A stretch of 64,000 nucleotides of DNA, taken from assembly GCA_001179505.1 (NCBI GenBank), contig CDMY01000069.1, positions 101,909 to 165,908 on the forward strand. The letters are read 5' to 3'. The position numbers and the translations under genes are program-made. Positions 23,403 to 35,500 of this stretch are shown here, piece by piece; position 1 is the stretch's first letter; each line of letters starts with the position of its first letter. A model generated the notes under the pieces. The model ran no database searches, had not been told where the DNA came from, and saw only the letters and a program-made list of their open reading frames with translations. The stretch comes from Vitrella brassicaformis. Taxonomy: Eukaryota; Sar; Vitrellaceae.

Positions 23403-24526
23403 CTACGCTTGCTCGCCGAAATCGCGGTTCCACCGCTCCAAGACCGCGACCATCTCCCGTGTCGTCGTCGGCTTGATGTGCTGGATGGCCGAAAGCACGT
23501 CGTCCACGAGCAATGGTCGCCGGCCTCTCAGCGCTGCAATCGCCTCAGTGTCGTCCTGGAGGCACTGCACGGAATCCGATGCGTCGATGGAGCCGGTCAG
23601 TAGGACCTCGCGCACGGACACATAGGCCGCCTTGCGGCACACCTTAATTGGTGAGGTCGCGAAATGAGTATCCCTCTGTCTCATTCGCCACCTGCAGGGA
23701 CAGAAAACGGTCACACACGGAGAGAAGATTGATCATCGCTTACCCTGGCAAAGTCTCGGTCGGTGAATGTGTGGCCTTTGGTGTTCTGACTCAGCAGCTT
23801 GCGCATCAGGGCCTCCCGGCCGGCCTGGTCTGGAAGAGGGACGTACGTGCGCAGAAGGAGGCGATTGAGTAAGGCCGGGTCCAGGTAGGTCCCAAGGTCG
23901 CTTGGTGGCCCCGATGACCTGGACCTGGTCCTCGCCCATCGTGAGGCCGTCCATTTGTGTGAGCAGCTCTCCCTTGATGCGACTGCATGCGATGCACCGA
24001 CAGGCACACAAAGGTCGATACGGGCAAGTGTGCAAATACACACGATATGGAATTACTTGGCCGTTTCATTGCCGAGCGGGGCACACTCACGGGCCACCTA
24101 CGGAGAGGGCCTTGACGAGTCGCTCGCTCTCACCATACCTACACCCACACAGTAGCGCAGATGCAGACAGACAGACAGACAGACGGACACACACACGCGC
24201 ACACACACACACACACACACAGACAGAGAGAGAGGCGCAATATCCCAGAGTGAAGAGACACAAAAGAGGGAGGCGATGAAGGACGTACTTTTTCGAGCCG
24301 AGTGAGGCCGCGTCATTGAAAAACGTGGCCTTGCACTGATCGTCATCAAAGGAAGAACAACGAGTGCATATGCATGCACAAAGCAAGGCCTGGTTGACCT
24401 GAGAGGCCACCGCTTTGGCCGCCATCGTCTTGCCCTTGCCTGGCGGCCCGAACAGCAGCAGGCCCTCGAAAGGCGCCAGCAGTCCTCTGAACTCTCCTCG
24501 GTATTTCGTGGGCCACACGAACATCT
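23403..24526 (-). pseudogene. Spastin/katanin-like AAA ATPase remnant lacking Walker B
   Basis: The family (meiotic-clade AAA: spastin, fidgetin, katanin) remodels microtubules or ESCRT polymers. Recognisable pieces in order: [30 protein letters not shown] (Walker A), [26 protein letters not shown], then RIKGELLTQMDG, VIGATKRPWDL, LDPALLNRLLLRTYVPLPD, REALMRKLLSQ and a C-terminal ERWNRDFGEQA like the spastin end. Damage: the expected IIFIDE Walker B stretch between LVKAL and RIKGEL is missing; sensor-1 GATN reads GATK; an extra four bases (ACCT doubled, near 23884) shift the frame inside RPWDLDPALL; and after GYSFRDLTN there is TAA with a further frame change before VCRKAAYVSVRE (near 23640). 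Some damage could be masked by unusual splicing, but loss of Walker B would still abolish ATP hydrolysis. The N-terminal part of the family is absent and is replaced by CAND1-like sequence. Confidence 0.75.
24162..24236. repeat. GACA and CA microsatellite in the AAA remnant
   Basis: A CAGA run followed by (CA)n and (GA)n lies inside an intron-like interval between the SKKY and GESE pieces of the AAA remnant. The flanking splice sites (AA-gtacgtcc and gggtgtag-G) still join these pieces in frame. Confidence 0.8.
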
Positions 24527-25283
24527 GAGGTCGGCGACGGTAGTGAAGACGTTGACTCTCACGCTCTCCTTCCACTCGAGGGAAGGCGTCTAAGAAGGGG
24601 GCCCGTCAGGGTCTCGTAGAGCTCCTCAAAACGGTCCGGTTGCGAACGGATCAAGTTAATGCAGACACTACCTACACATACCACACAAACATGACACGAC
24701 GCAAGACGACGCATCACAGCATCCTCCCCTGTGACTCACCTGCAGGGCAGCGCTCCTGACCCTCCACGACGAGTCGTCGTCTTCGTCGGGCCAGTAGGCA
24801 TGAGGGTCGTATAGGGCCAAAGCCAGCGACTTGTGGAGAAGCTTGTGCAGGTACGGCCTCATCTGCACACACCACCACCACCACACTACCACCATACACC
24901 ACACAGCAGGGAGTAGGTGGGTGTGTGAGGGCAAGGGTACCTACCTGCTGTGTGCATTTGATGACGAGTGACTCTATGGCGGTGAGGCAGCTTTCGAGCA
25001 TCTCGTGCACGGCCTCCTTGTCGCCCCCGTCCATCGCCGTGTCCTCGTCGCTCAGGAACAGGGGGCCAATATCGGTTAGGTGGCTGCCGATGCGGGGCCC
25101 CACGTGGCGGCACACCGTCGCCACGCATTGGATGTACACCTGCTTGTCCAACTTGGTGCAGTTGGCGCTGCGCACCCTCTGCACCAGCACGCCGATGAGC
25201 CCGTGCAGCTGCTGCTCGGACATGACCCCTGAGAGCACACCGATGGACGCGATGACATGCTGCGCTGTGTGGAATGGACGCAT
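24527..25283 (-). pseudogene. CAND1 (cullin-associated, NEDD8-dissociated) fragment
   Basis: CAND1 is a HEAT-repeat protein of about 1200 residues that exchanges substrate adaptors on cullin ubiquitin ligases. Only some 230 residues are visible: KLDKQVYIQCVATVCRHVG and PRIGSHLTDIGPLF (compare YIQCIAAISRQAGHRIGEYL), AVHEMLESCLTAIESLV, MRPYLHKLLHKSLAL, YDPHAYWPDEDDDSSWRVRSAA (compare YDPNYNYDDE..SWKVRRAAA), then VCINLIRSQPDRFEELYETL and, in a different frame, [17 protein letters not shown]. The frame change lies near 24590. The sequence then runs straight into AAA-like sequence at about 24527. The first exon follows a cag acceptor at about 25277, but no N-terminal CAND1 exons lie upstream, where the opposite-strand gene begins. 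Best read as a truncated, frameshifted fragment. Confidence 0.7.
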
Positions 25284-25388
25284 TCAACCATCGTTGAAGT
25301 CGTCGGCAGAGCCAAAAGTTGTTTGGAGTTTTTTTTTGTGAACGTGATCAGTCTCGTCAAAGCTCGCTCTCGACCAAAGAACGACCCG

Positions 25389-28300
25389 ATGGAGGACCAT
25401 TCCTCTGTAGCTGCGTCCCCCGCGACTGAGCATGACAGTCCCCGTTCTACTCCGCTCCAAGCTCCACTCTTCCCGCCCATCCACACCCCAAGACAAGGAG
25501 CGGCGCCACAAGGAGATGTTGAGCATGAAGCCATCAAGACAGCAGCGTGCATCAAGCAGCCAGAGGAAGAGCACGCTGCACCTCCCCCGGCCTTCAACGA
25601 TATTCACGACGAGAGTGGCGATGCACAAGCCAAGGTTGGCGCGGAGCGAGTGTGGCCGCGGATGGGCTCTGTCGCTGGAATGCTCTTCAAAAACTCAGCC
25701 AAGAGAAAAATGTGGGCAACGGATGAGAGACGGACACTCCGAGTCGGTGGTGCTTGCAGATGGAGTGCGTGCGTCTGTTTGCCTGTCTGTATGTGTCGTG
25801 CAGTCCGCCCCTGTCTCGCCCCTCTGATGCTGGTCCCATGACGGCGTCATCGTCTGTGTTCCCGCCCAACCCCTCGGCTATTCTGCTGAACAAGCCGCAG
25901 GTCATGATGATGACCACACGCGGGACTGACACCACAGCAGCCGACAGGAGGAGCCCCCAGGAAGAGACAGACGGACAGCTGGCCAATAATGCCATCGGCA
26001 TCAGTGACATCACACCAGAACTGGCCGCCCAGGTCAGCCACCCAGTCAATCGGGCCCACCGATTAATCGAGCAATCTGCACCAGGCCAGCCCATGCTTGT
26101 GCTCTTCTTGCCTGTCTGTCTTGGTGGTTGTGTCTCCGATAGGTAGTTCGGCATTATTTGCTCCCGATGTTTGAGAAGAAGCGGAGAGCGCTGGGTCGCA
26201 CCGACATGAGCACAGCCCCTCCACCAAAGGCGAGCGCACCGACCACTGCCGCTGGTAGTCCTGGCAAAGCAGGAAGCAGAGAGACACAGACAGGAATGGC
26301 AGATATGGCGACTTTTGCTTCCCAGGCAGCCATGGTGAGGGCGTGTATGCTGAATTGAAGCTCAGCGACTCACTCTTGGCGCAGCTGGAGTTGGCCAAGA
26401 ACGAAATCAGTGCGTCGTTGTGGGCAGCCAGCCATTGCCTGCCTTCATTGATTTGTCTTATGGTGTGTGTGTGTAGATGAGCTTCGTGAACGTCTGGAGA
26501 ACTGCGATGAGGATCGTCAGCAGTTGCAGAAGACCACACACCAGCTCAAGTCAGAGATCGATCAGCTGCAGAGAGAGCTATCGACCACACAATTTCAGGT
26601 ATACAGACGCACACACCGATTGACCACCATACTCTCTGTGCCTCCATCATTTGAATGCCTTCCTTTCTCCCTCGGTGTGTTTGTTTGTTTGCGCGTGCAG
26701 GAGGAGGCGATCCGCCAGCGAGCGGAGGAGGCCGAATCCGAATGCCTCCTGCTCAAGAAACAGGTATGCGTGTGTCGAATCTCAGGTGCAGCACCCACTC
26801 ATATGTCGCGTTCCCCATCTATCCGCCTCCTTGTTTGACTCGTTCGCTAGGTGACAGAGCTGGAGCGGTATCTGCAGGAGAGCCACACGGAGTGCCGTGC
26901 CCTCAGTGCCCGGGTGTTCGAGCAGGAGGCACTCACCGACCAGCTCCAGCGCACCGTCGCCTCACAGCAAAACGCACACGCGCTCTCAAATCTGGAGAAT
27001 GAAGTGCTGGCGGAACAGGTACCAAATACATGCATTCGCACAAGGCAGACAAGGCTGATGGATGCATTTGTGAACGTGTCGTCCAGGTTCGCAATTTGCA
27101 TTCCGCGGCCTTTCAGTTGTCGGACATCAAGGCACTGCAGGACAGACTCTCCTTCCAACAGGTGGCGTGTATGAATTGGCACACTCGCTGCCAATGACTT
27201 CATGTGTGTTGCGTGTGTTAATGAATGTGACAGGAGGTGTCTGAGGAGAAGTTGTCGGCCGTCCACGAGTACAAGGAGCAAATCGAGCTCGAGCTGGCCA
27301 AGCTAGCCAAGGAGAGAAACCAGCTCATGGAGAGCAAAAAAGACCTGATGGGACAAAAGGAGATACTATCAAATGAAAAACAACGGCTCGAGAACGACCT
27401 GGAGGCCAATCGACAGAGGGCACACACAGAGATGGTCGGTATGCCTGTCATAATAGTCTGCCTGTCTGTCTGTCTGCGTCAAGCGGATGAGTGTCGCCGT
27501 AAATGTGCCTGTCTCAACAGGTGCAGTTGTATGAGGAGAAGGAGAACATCCGAAAGGACCGCGACAAAATCGAGAAGAAGATGAAGGAAATGGGCGAAGA
27601 CAGAGACAAGCTCAAACAAAGACTCAAAAAATACAGGCAGGCACATTCACACACGCAGCATAGCATAAGCCCATGTCTCTCTCTATCCATGGAGAAATGC
27701 CCCTTCTTGGCTGTGTGCAGGGCCCGTCGGAAGATGTTTGAGGCGGAGCAGAAGACGTGCAAGAACTGCGGCCGTGATTACCTAGAGAGCGAGAACTTCA
27801 ACTGGAGCTGCCGCACGCACCAATCGGAGTTCGGTGGGGAAATGTGGTGGTGCTGCGGCAAGCTGGGCAAAGACGCACCAGGTGGGTCAGGACCCATCAA
27901 TGCATTAAACGACCGGTCGGTCGGTCGGTCGGCAGGCAGGCAGGCAGCAGGGCCGCGTTTGTTTTGTTCGGTGTAGGGTGCAAGTTCAGCAAGCACGAGT
28001 CCAAGGATGATGACGACGACCTCGACGAACAGGAGAAACAGGAAAAGGAAGAGGTCAGCCAATACGTTGGTCGACCCACTCGCTGACACCACACGCACAT
28101 GTGTGTCGATGGACAAAGTCAGGCTGAGCGCAAGATCCGCAATCAGAACATCAGATGCTTCTGCTGCAAGGAAATCGGACACAAGGTACGTATGTATGCC
28201 TTCTGTCTGCCGTTGTGTGTATGTCCTGTGGATGTGGATATATGTTTGTGCAGGGAAAGGAGTGTCCGCGCGACCCCAACCCGCGCACTAAATACTCCGC

Positions 28301-29151
28301 CCCGCGAGAAGCACGCAGAATCGACCTGCTCAAGAACACAACCATACAAAACGTCAGGATACAGGTACGTACGTTGGGTGGGCTGTCGGACCTGCGCTCT
28401 GACGTGGGTGTGTGTATGCACCTTCCTTTGTGTCGTGTCTCGATATCTATCGTGTGGGTGTGGTGTGCAGGGCGGTGCCGCATTGGTGAAGGCGTTGGAT
28501 TCCAAGAGTGGGTACGACGCACTGAAGGAAAACAACGTCATGCAGGAGCCGACACTCTTCCAGGTGATCGATATACACACGTAACGAAGACACACAAGAG
28601 ACACAAGAAGGTCGCTCAAGTGTCCCCATGTGTCTGTCGATGTGTGTGTGTAGGATCTCGTCAAGGTACATTGAAGGAGGAATAATAATAATCGTCGATC
28701 TGCCAACAGTTGTCGATGCATTACTCATTCTGTCTTTCTTGATTGTCCACGCAGCTCCACACCCGGCCAGCTCCAGCTGAGGGAGGTCAGCCACGTACCC
28801 ACACACCCGCCCCTCTCTCCCCCCGTCTCAGTCACTGTCTGTGTGTCTCCGTCTGTGTGTGTGTCTCTGTCTGTCTGTCGCTCCCTTCAGGTGGGTCCCC
28901 CCGTGTGTTGTCATCCGATGCGGTGGGTGCTGACAATGAAGACGACGAAGATGAGAGTGAGGAGGACAGCGACGAAGATGAGGACAAGGAGTCCGACGTG
29001 GACTCGTCAGAAGAAGATGACACCGCTGCCAAGGGCAAGACCAACAAGGCCATTCAGGTGGGTCATCACTCGAGCGGAGGTCCCATGCGGGGAGGCTTAT
29101 GTGGTTGTCTCGTGTGGTGTTCAGGAAATGGAGGCGCCCATGGTGCCCTAA
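25389..29151 (+). CDS. Coiled-coil protein with Cys/His zinc modules including a CCHC knuckle
   Basis: Start ATG at 25389 (MEDHSSVAASPATEHDSP). A disordered N-terminal part is followed by PELAAQ, then VVRHYLLPMFEKKRRALG, then a long coiled coil over about nine short exons (ELRERLENCDEDRQQLQK, EEAIRQRAEEAESECLLLKK, ELERYLQESHTECRALSA, EEKLSAVHEYKEQIELEL, YEEKENIRKDRDKIEKKM). Next comes a Cys/His-rich module: CKNCGRDY, NFNWSCRTHQSEFGGEMWWC, CGKLGKDAPGCKFSKH. Then, after an acidic linker, a CCHC knuckle (CFCCKEIGHKGKEC, CX2CX4HX4C, split by an intron) and NPRTKYSAPREARRIDLL. The tail is very acidic (EDDEDESEEDSDEDEDKE), and the last exon is EMEAPMVP with TAA at 29149-29151. CCHC knuckles usually bind single-stranded nucleic acid; the overall function is unknown to me. 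Exon joins in the acidic parts are tentative. Confidence 0.75.
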
Positions 29152-29571
29152 GACATTTGAAGCAGCCAGGGGCCACACACCTGTACTTGATTTGGTTCCG
29201 GCGATCACTCGTGAATGTCTTTCGCTCTTGATATTTTTGGCTGGGGTGCGTCGTAGTGACAGGATCGCTCTGCTCGTCGTGTGTGTTACCAGTAGGAAGC
29301 CCGATCTGCAAAACGGAGCTTAGGGGCGGTGCGGGGAATGTATCTTCGATCTCTTGTATGTTCATTCACTGGTCGATGTAGACACATTCATGGCTCGCGC
29401 CGTGCTCCACTGGCGAGAGATCCATGCAGCAGCGGGAGAAACGGGTGACAAAGGTCCAAATCCAATAGATCTCGACACAGATAGCCTCCTCCGTCGCCGG
29501 GGCTCGCGAAAGATGGAAAGCATCTCCCCTCTGCATGCAAGCTCGCATCGCGCCTGCGAGCTTCGCCGGAA
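29152..29571. promoter_or_regulatory. Upstream region of the TBC1D23-like gene
   Basis: A 420-bp same-strand spacer. No microsatellite longer than a few units and no recognised element. It should hold the 3' end of the zinc-knuckle gene and the promoter of the next gene. Confidence 0.4.
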
Positions 29572-32500
29572 ATGAGCAATCCCCCTTCCGAAACTGGATC
29601 ATCGATGATCAACATGGACATTGACGGCCTGGACAAGATCCGTCATCGCTACTTTGAATCTCTCACCGCCGGCGATGCCTTCTTGCCCCTGGACGACTGG
29701 GTGGCGCTGCTGGGCATCCCGACGGCCGCCGACACAGGCATTGCGGAAGGAGAGGCGCCGGGCGGTGTGCGGGAGGGGGACATGAGTGAATGGGAGGAGC
29801 GGATGCTCATCGAAGATACACGGCGAATGGCCACCACTGACCCCTCGCTGCAGCAAAAGGTGACGAAATGCACACACTCGTCTGTCCTTTCGCTACACAA
29901 CACGTCGGCTTGTGCTTGTGTGTGATTGTGATTGTGATTGTGTCAGGAGATAGACACGATGTGTGAGTGGTGCCGCCGCTACTGCAGGCGATTCCACACA
30001 CCATACGTCCAAGGCAAGCAAACACGAGGGAGGAAAGAAACCACCCGACCCACCTACGAACGGGTCACATCACACTCTCGTCGTTCCTCTCTGCGGCTGA
30101 CTGACTGACACTGGCAGGTCTGTGTCTGATGATGCGGCCCATCTACTACCTGTACACCCAGCAGCAGCAGCCGCTGCAGCAGCAGCAGGGGCCGGCACAA
30201 GCCACAGAGGGCGAGGAGGCTCTGGGCGAGGGGTGGCAGGATGTGAGCATGGACACGCCTCAGGCAAAGGTGCAAGGGGAGGACGATGGCCGCGTCACGG
30301 CCTGCCTCAAGGTGCTCCACACATTCCGGGAGCGATACACCATCCCACGTCTCCTGCAGTACAAGTGAGCCAACGACACACTCTTCCGTTCGTCTGCAAA
30401 TGTCACCCACTCACTCTGTTAATTGCGTGCAGGTCGCACCAGGCTCACAGGGCGTGGCTGTCGATCCAGGAGCAGCAGGCACACGTCACATCACCCATAC
30501 ACCGCGCCGAAGAAGCCCAGCAAGCAGCCACAGAGGGAGACCCATCCAGCAGCGCACCCCCTCCCCCTCCCCCTCCCCCTCCCCNNNNNNNNNNNNNNNN
30601 NNNNNNNNNNNNNNNNNNNNNNNNNNNNNNNNNNNNNNNNNNNNNNNNNNNNNNNNNNNNNNNNNNNNNNNNNNNNNNNNNNNNNNNNNNNNNNNNNNNN
30701 NNNNNNNNNNNNNNNNNNNNNNNNNNNNNNNNNNNNNNNNNNNNNNNNNNNNNNNNNNNNNNNNNNNNNNNNNNNNNNNNNNNNNNNNNNNNNNNNNNNN
30801 NNNNNNNNNNNNNNNNNNNNNNNNNNNNNNNNNNNNNNNNNNNNNNNNNNNNNNNNNNNNNNNNNNNNNNNNNNNNNNNNNNNNCCCATCCAGCAGCGCA
30901 CCCCCTCCCCCTCCCCCTCCCCCTCCCCCTCCGCCCCCTCCCGAGATGGACGCTGAGTTGAGTGGTCAGGTGGTGCAGATCGACCACCTGTTCCACAGCC
31001 TGCTGACCTACCACAACCCGTGGCTGGCCAGACACCTCGGCCACCTCAACGTCTGGCCCACTGACTACGCCATCAACTACATCGCTGGTACGGAAGGACC
31101 AGAGGGGGAGAGGGAGAGGGAGAGGGGGGCCGGACAGATGGGGATCTATGTATGTACCATATCTGCTTGTGGGTTCTGTCGGTGGTGTGTGTGTCAGGTG
31201 GGTATGCGCTGGCCAATGGCGCGACAGCTTTCCATGTGCTGCAGCTGTGGCAGGTCAGACACCCCCACCCCCACCGACACAGAGAAGTGGTGGCATTTAT
31301 TCGAGGGAGAGTCTGTCTTGTCGTATGTGCAGCTGTTGGTGGTGGCCGATGAGGCCAGCGCGCTCTCGCTCCTCACCTGTGCGCTCCTCATCAAGTACAC
31401 TCACTCACATCACACACAGTGCTCAGCAAGGTGAGGAGTGTGTGTGTGCCTCTCCGCTGCGTGTGTGTGTAGGTTGGGTCGCGAGATAGCCGAGCAAGTG
31501 CTGCGGGAAGACACTATCAAGGTGAGATGAGACAAATAAATGGTCGGGGTGGCGATGGATTGGCACATCCCTGGTGTCTGCTGTCGGTCCGTCCGTTGTT
31601 TCAGTATCTGAACGGGATAGAGCTGCCGGCCGACATCCACAAGTGGTGGAAAGAAGGTCAGTCAGTCGGTGGCTAGGGAGGGATGCAGACGTCGCAACGC
31701 AACGCGATAGGTGCTTCCTGTATGTGTGTGTGCCTCTCTGTGCGTGTGTCAGCTGTGATGTTGGGCGAGCGGACCCCCTCCACCTTCTCCGAGCAGCTCA
31801 GCGAAATGGCCGTGGGGTTCGCGCCGCTCTACTACGCACCCGTAAGTCACCCAACACAACACATGCACACGTGCCATCGTCCATTCATCCACCCCACCCA
31901 TATCATTTGTGTGCAGGATGTAGGCAGCACGATGCCGTCCAACTCTGAGGCTGCAAAAGACCTGGACACAAGGGTCTTCTGCGTTTGCATGAGGTGCGAC
32001 AGGCAGGCAGGCAACACAAAAACAGCTGTATGTCGCTGTCCCTTCCCTTGATGGATTCAGCGCGACTGAGTTCGTGTCATTGCTGAAGCGTCGCGCCAAG
32101 CTTCAGAAGGCCCTCAAGCGGCAGCAGCACCAGCAGGCGTCCATCGAGTCAGCCGACGCATCAACCACACCTCCTGCAGAAACGACACCTACAGCAGCAG
32201 CAGGATCGGCACCCTCCGAGCAGCAACAGCAACAGCAGCAGGCCGAGCAAGAGCAAGAGCAGCAGCAGGAGGGCGAGGGCGAAGACGCGTCGCCATCCAA
32301 CGTGGCCCATCCACTGGATGAGTTCTTCTACTCTGACGACACGCACACTCAGAAGCAGCAGCCACCCGATCAGCAGCAGACTGGAGAGGATGCACCAGCA
32401 GCAGCAGCAGCAGCGGAGGAGGACACGAGTGCGTTGGTGCGTCGTGCAGGCGGCGGTCGGCGTCACTCGTGGATGCATTTGGGTATAGTGCTGCGGCATG

Positions 32501-35500
32501 ACGGCGAGGAGGACAAACGCGCCAAGGAGGACCCACTCGAGAGCAAGAAACGGTAGGTAGGTAGGTGGCGATGGATGGATGGATGGATGGGCGTGTTGGT
32601 TGCAATGCACCCATCCATCCATATTGCTACATACATACCATGTGTGCCGACCTGCCTGCCTGCCTGCCTGCCTGCAGGGAGCTGTCGAATTGGGAGCTAG
32701 TCGTGGTCGACTGGTATGCAGAGGTGGCCAACCGCCTACCTTTCTGTCACCTTGATCGACGTGTGTCTGTGTGGGTGTGTACAGCCGCACATTGGACGAG
32801 GTGGAGATTGGTGCCGACTCGTCGCGGAGGCCACCCGGTGGACAGCCGAGATCAGGCACCAGACTCAAAGGCGCCATCTGCGCTGGTGGGTGGGCGGAAA
32901 TCAGGCCTGCAATGGCCACCACTAATGGTGTGTGTGTGTGTGTGTAGATGCTGATTCGATCTTGGAGCGTCACCAGGGGTACATCGATGCCTTTCTGCTC
33001 AAGTGCGAGCAGGTGCGGGGCAAACCGCTGTGCCTCTTCGGCAGACACCACGACACACCCGCACTCATCGCCACACTCGCACTGGTAACTAGCGGGTGGG
33101 CCAACAACACACACACATATGGCTGTCTGTTGTGGCTGATCCATCCATCCATCCATCCATCCATGTGTGTGTGTGCAGCTGCTGCAGCGTGGCTTCCCCC
33201 GCATCAGTGCGATCCTGGGTGGCTGGTCGGCCATCTGTGACAGCCTGGAGGAGATGAACCCCTCGCGTCAGCTCTACAACCAGCTGGTCATCCGGTCCAC
33301 CACACACGACAGCACCGACAGCCCACGGGCGGACAAGGACAGGGAGGGAGCCGAGGGCAAGAACCACACAGGGGCCGGCGGGGGTTGGCGCACCCGCATC
33401 ACACACCTGGCACAGCAGACCAAGGACATTTCCTTCAATGTCAAGGTTACTTAGTGGATCGGTGGATGGGCGGGCTCCCTCCCTCCCTCTCTCACCCATG
33501 TGTGTCTCTCTCTCTGTGTGTGTCAGGATCGCATGCTTGAGACTGGTGGGCGCATCCGGCAGACTGCCTTGCCGGCACTTAACGAGATATGGCAGGACGT
33601 CAGGCAGATACAGACACTCGCAGGGGGCACCAAGGGGGAGCCTCCAGTGGCAGCAGACACCACTGAGACTCCCAAGCCCGCCCCACACACACCCGAGACC
33701 ACAGCCACAGGTCAGCAACACACAAAGAGGCCGCCTTTCCACCCCCACACTGCATCGATGTCTCTATGCTATGTGTGCGTGCAGGTATGTTGGCATCTCT
33801 GTTCCCCAACACTCGGTTCGGTGCCGACTTCGCCACCCAGAAGGGCAAGGGCAGCAACAACGAAGGCGGGGAGACACACCGACACCCACAAGCAGCAGCA
33901 GCCGACAAGAAGAGAGAGAAGGAACCTCCTGCTGCTGAGCCCGCAGCACTCAAGGAGGAGGCCGCTACAACCCACGACACCGAGGCAGGTGGTGACGACA
34001 TGAGCAAGGGCCCAATATTTGCCCGTGGCAAGGGTGGCCCTCGGAGGAAGAAGGGCAAGGCCGCCAGGTCCGCTGCTGAGAGGGAGCAGAGGGCGGCGGA
34101 GGCGGGTCAAGAGAGCGACTCCATATTCGAGATCGGTAAGGTGACACACGGACATCAACATTCGCATACCTTGATTCAAGTATGGCTGCGTATGTGTCAG
34201 GTGGCGGGAGTGACAGCGACGAGGGCGCCGGTTCCCGCCGGACGAGGCGCAGCCACTCAGGCCGCAGCAAGACAGAAGAGGACCAGATCGACACCCGACA
34301 GGGCGGCACACACGGTGAGTGGGTTGCTGACGGGGAAGGGTCAAAAGGAAGCTAGCTCTCGCATGCATCCCTTTGCTGTGCGTGTGCAGTTGCGACCGAT
34401 GCGGCGGTAGGCGGCGCTCTGGACGACACGAACGATGCAGGTGGGTGAGATGGGGTGGCATGGTTGTATGCATCCATCTTGACCGGCGCTTCCATGCGTA
34501 TGTATGTCATCAGGCGACAGTCCGCATAAGCCCTACAACTTAATGGAGATGATGAAACTCTACCAGGACCACATCAAGGCAAGCAACCAAGCCAGGGGAG
34601 GAAGGGACAGACAAGGAGGTGACACACACACGCCGATATGTTGTGTGTTTATGCAGGAGATCCAGGGGTTGAAGGAGGGCGAGGAGCTGGACGTCATCAG
34701 GCTGCAGGAACAAATCGGAGACACACACGTACTATCCTTCTAACGCCACACCACACCACCCGTCGGACGACCCACGTTCACCTGTCCTGCCTGCCTTTGA
34801 TTCAGATATTCGACGCCCGTCAGATCTGTGCGTGTCCGCCCACCCCAGCGGCCTTCGACCATCCGTCGCCGGCCCCCTCGCCGAGCAAGAGCGGCCGCTT
34901 CCTGGGCGGCCTCATCAGCAAACTGCCCATACACTTCACACAAGACACTCACGCAAAGGACAAAGAGGTACGTGCGGACGGCATACCTCGCCCAAATGGT
35001 TGTGTGTGCCATGCTTGTGTTGTGGCCATGCAGGTGTTGGTTCGTCGCTTGTTGATCTTGTCACTGAACCAGCTGATGGTGCTGGAGGTCATCCCCACGT
35101 ACCTGCTGCCCATCGAGACGCCACACAAGGACACTGACACAACAGACAAGGAAACCGACGGCATGGAGATCTCAGAGGCGTTCCCCACCACAACCACACC
35201 CAAAGATCAGCAGCATCGCCCAGCACCAGCAGCACCGCAGCACCAAGAAGGAGAAGGGGGTGACAAGGAAGAGCAAGAGGAGGAAGAGGAGGACGTCATG
35301 TTCGACAGCACCGCACACGCACCAACCACACAGCCACCACCACAGCCACAGCCACAGCCAGCACCAGCAGCACCCCTGGCCCCCTCCCCGGCCTCTTCCC
35401 AGCAGACGGGATCTACCCCCTCGCCACCTCCCTCTCCATCCAAACAGCCTCCAGGCGCACCCGCACCCCCATCGCCATCCACTCTCAGCTCGTCCAGCAA

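Noticed and set aside
23403-24600. Intact spastin or katanin gene
   Set aside because: The Walker B segment, the N-terminal part of the family and continuous reading frames are all missing.
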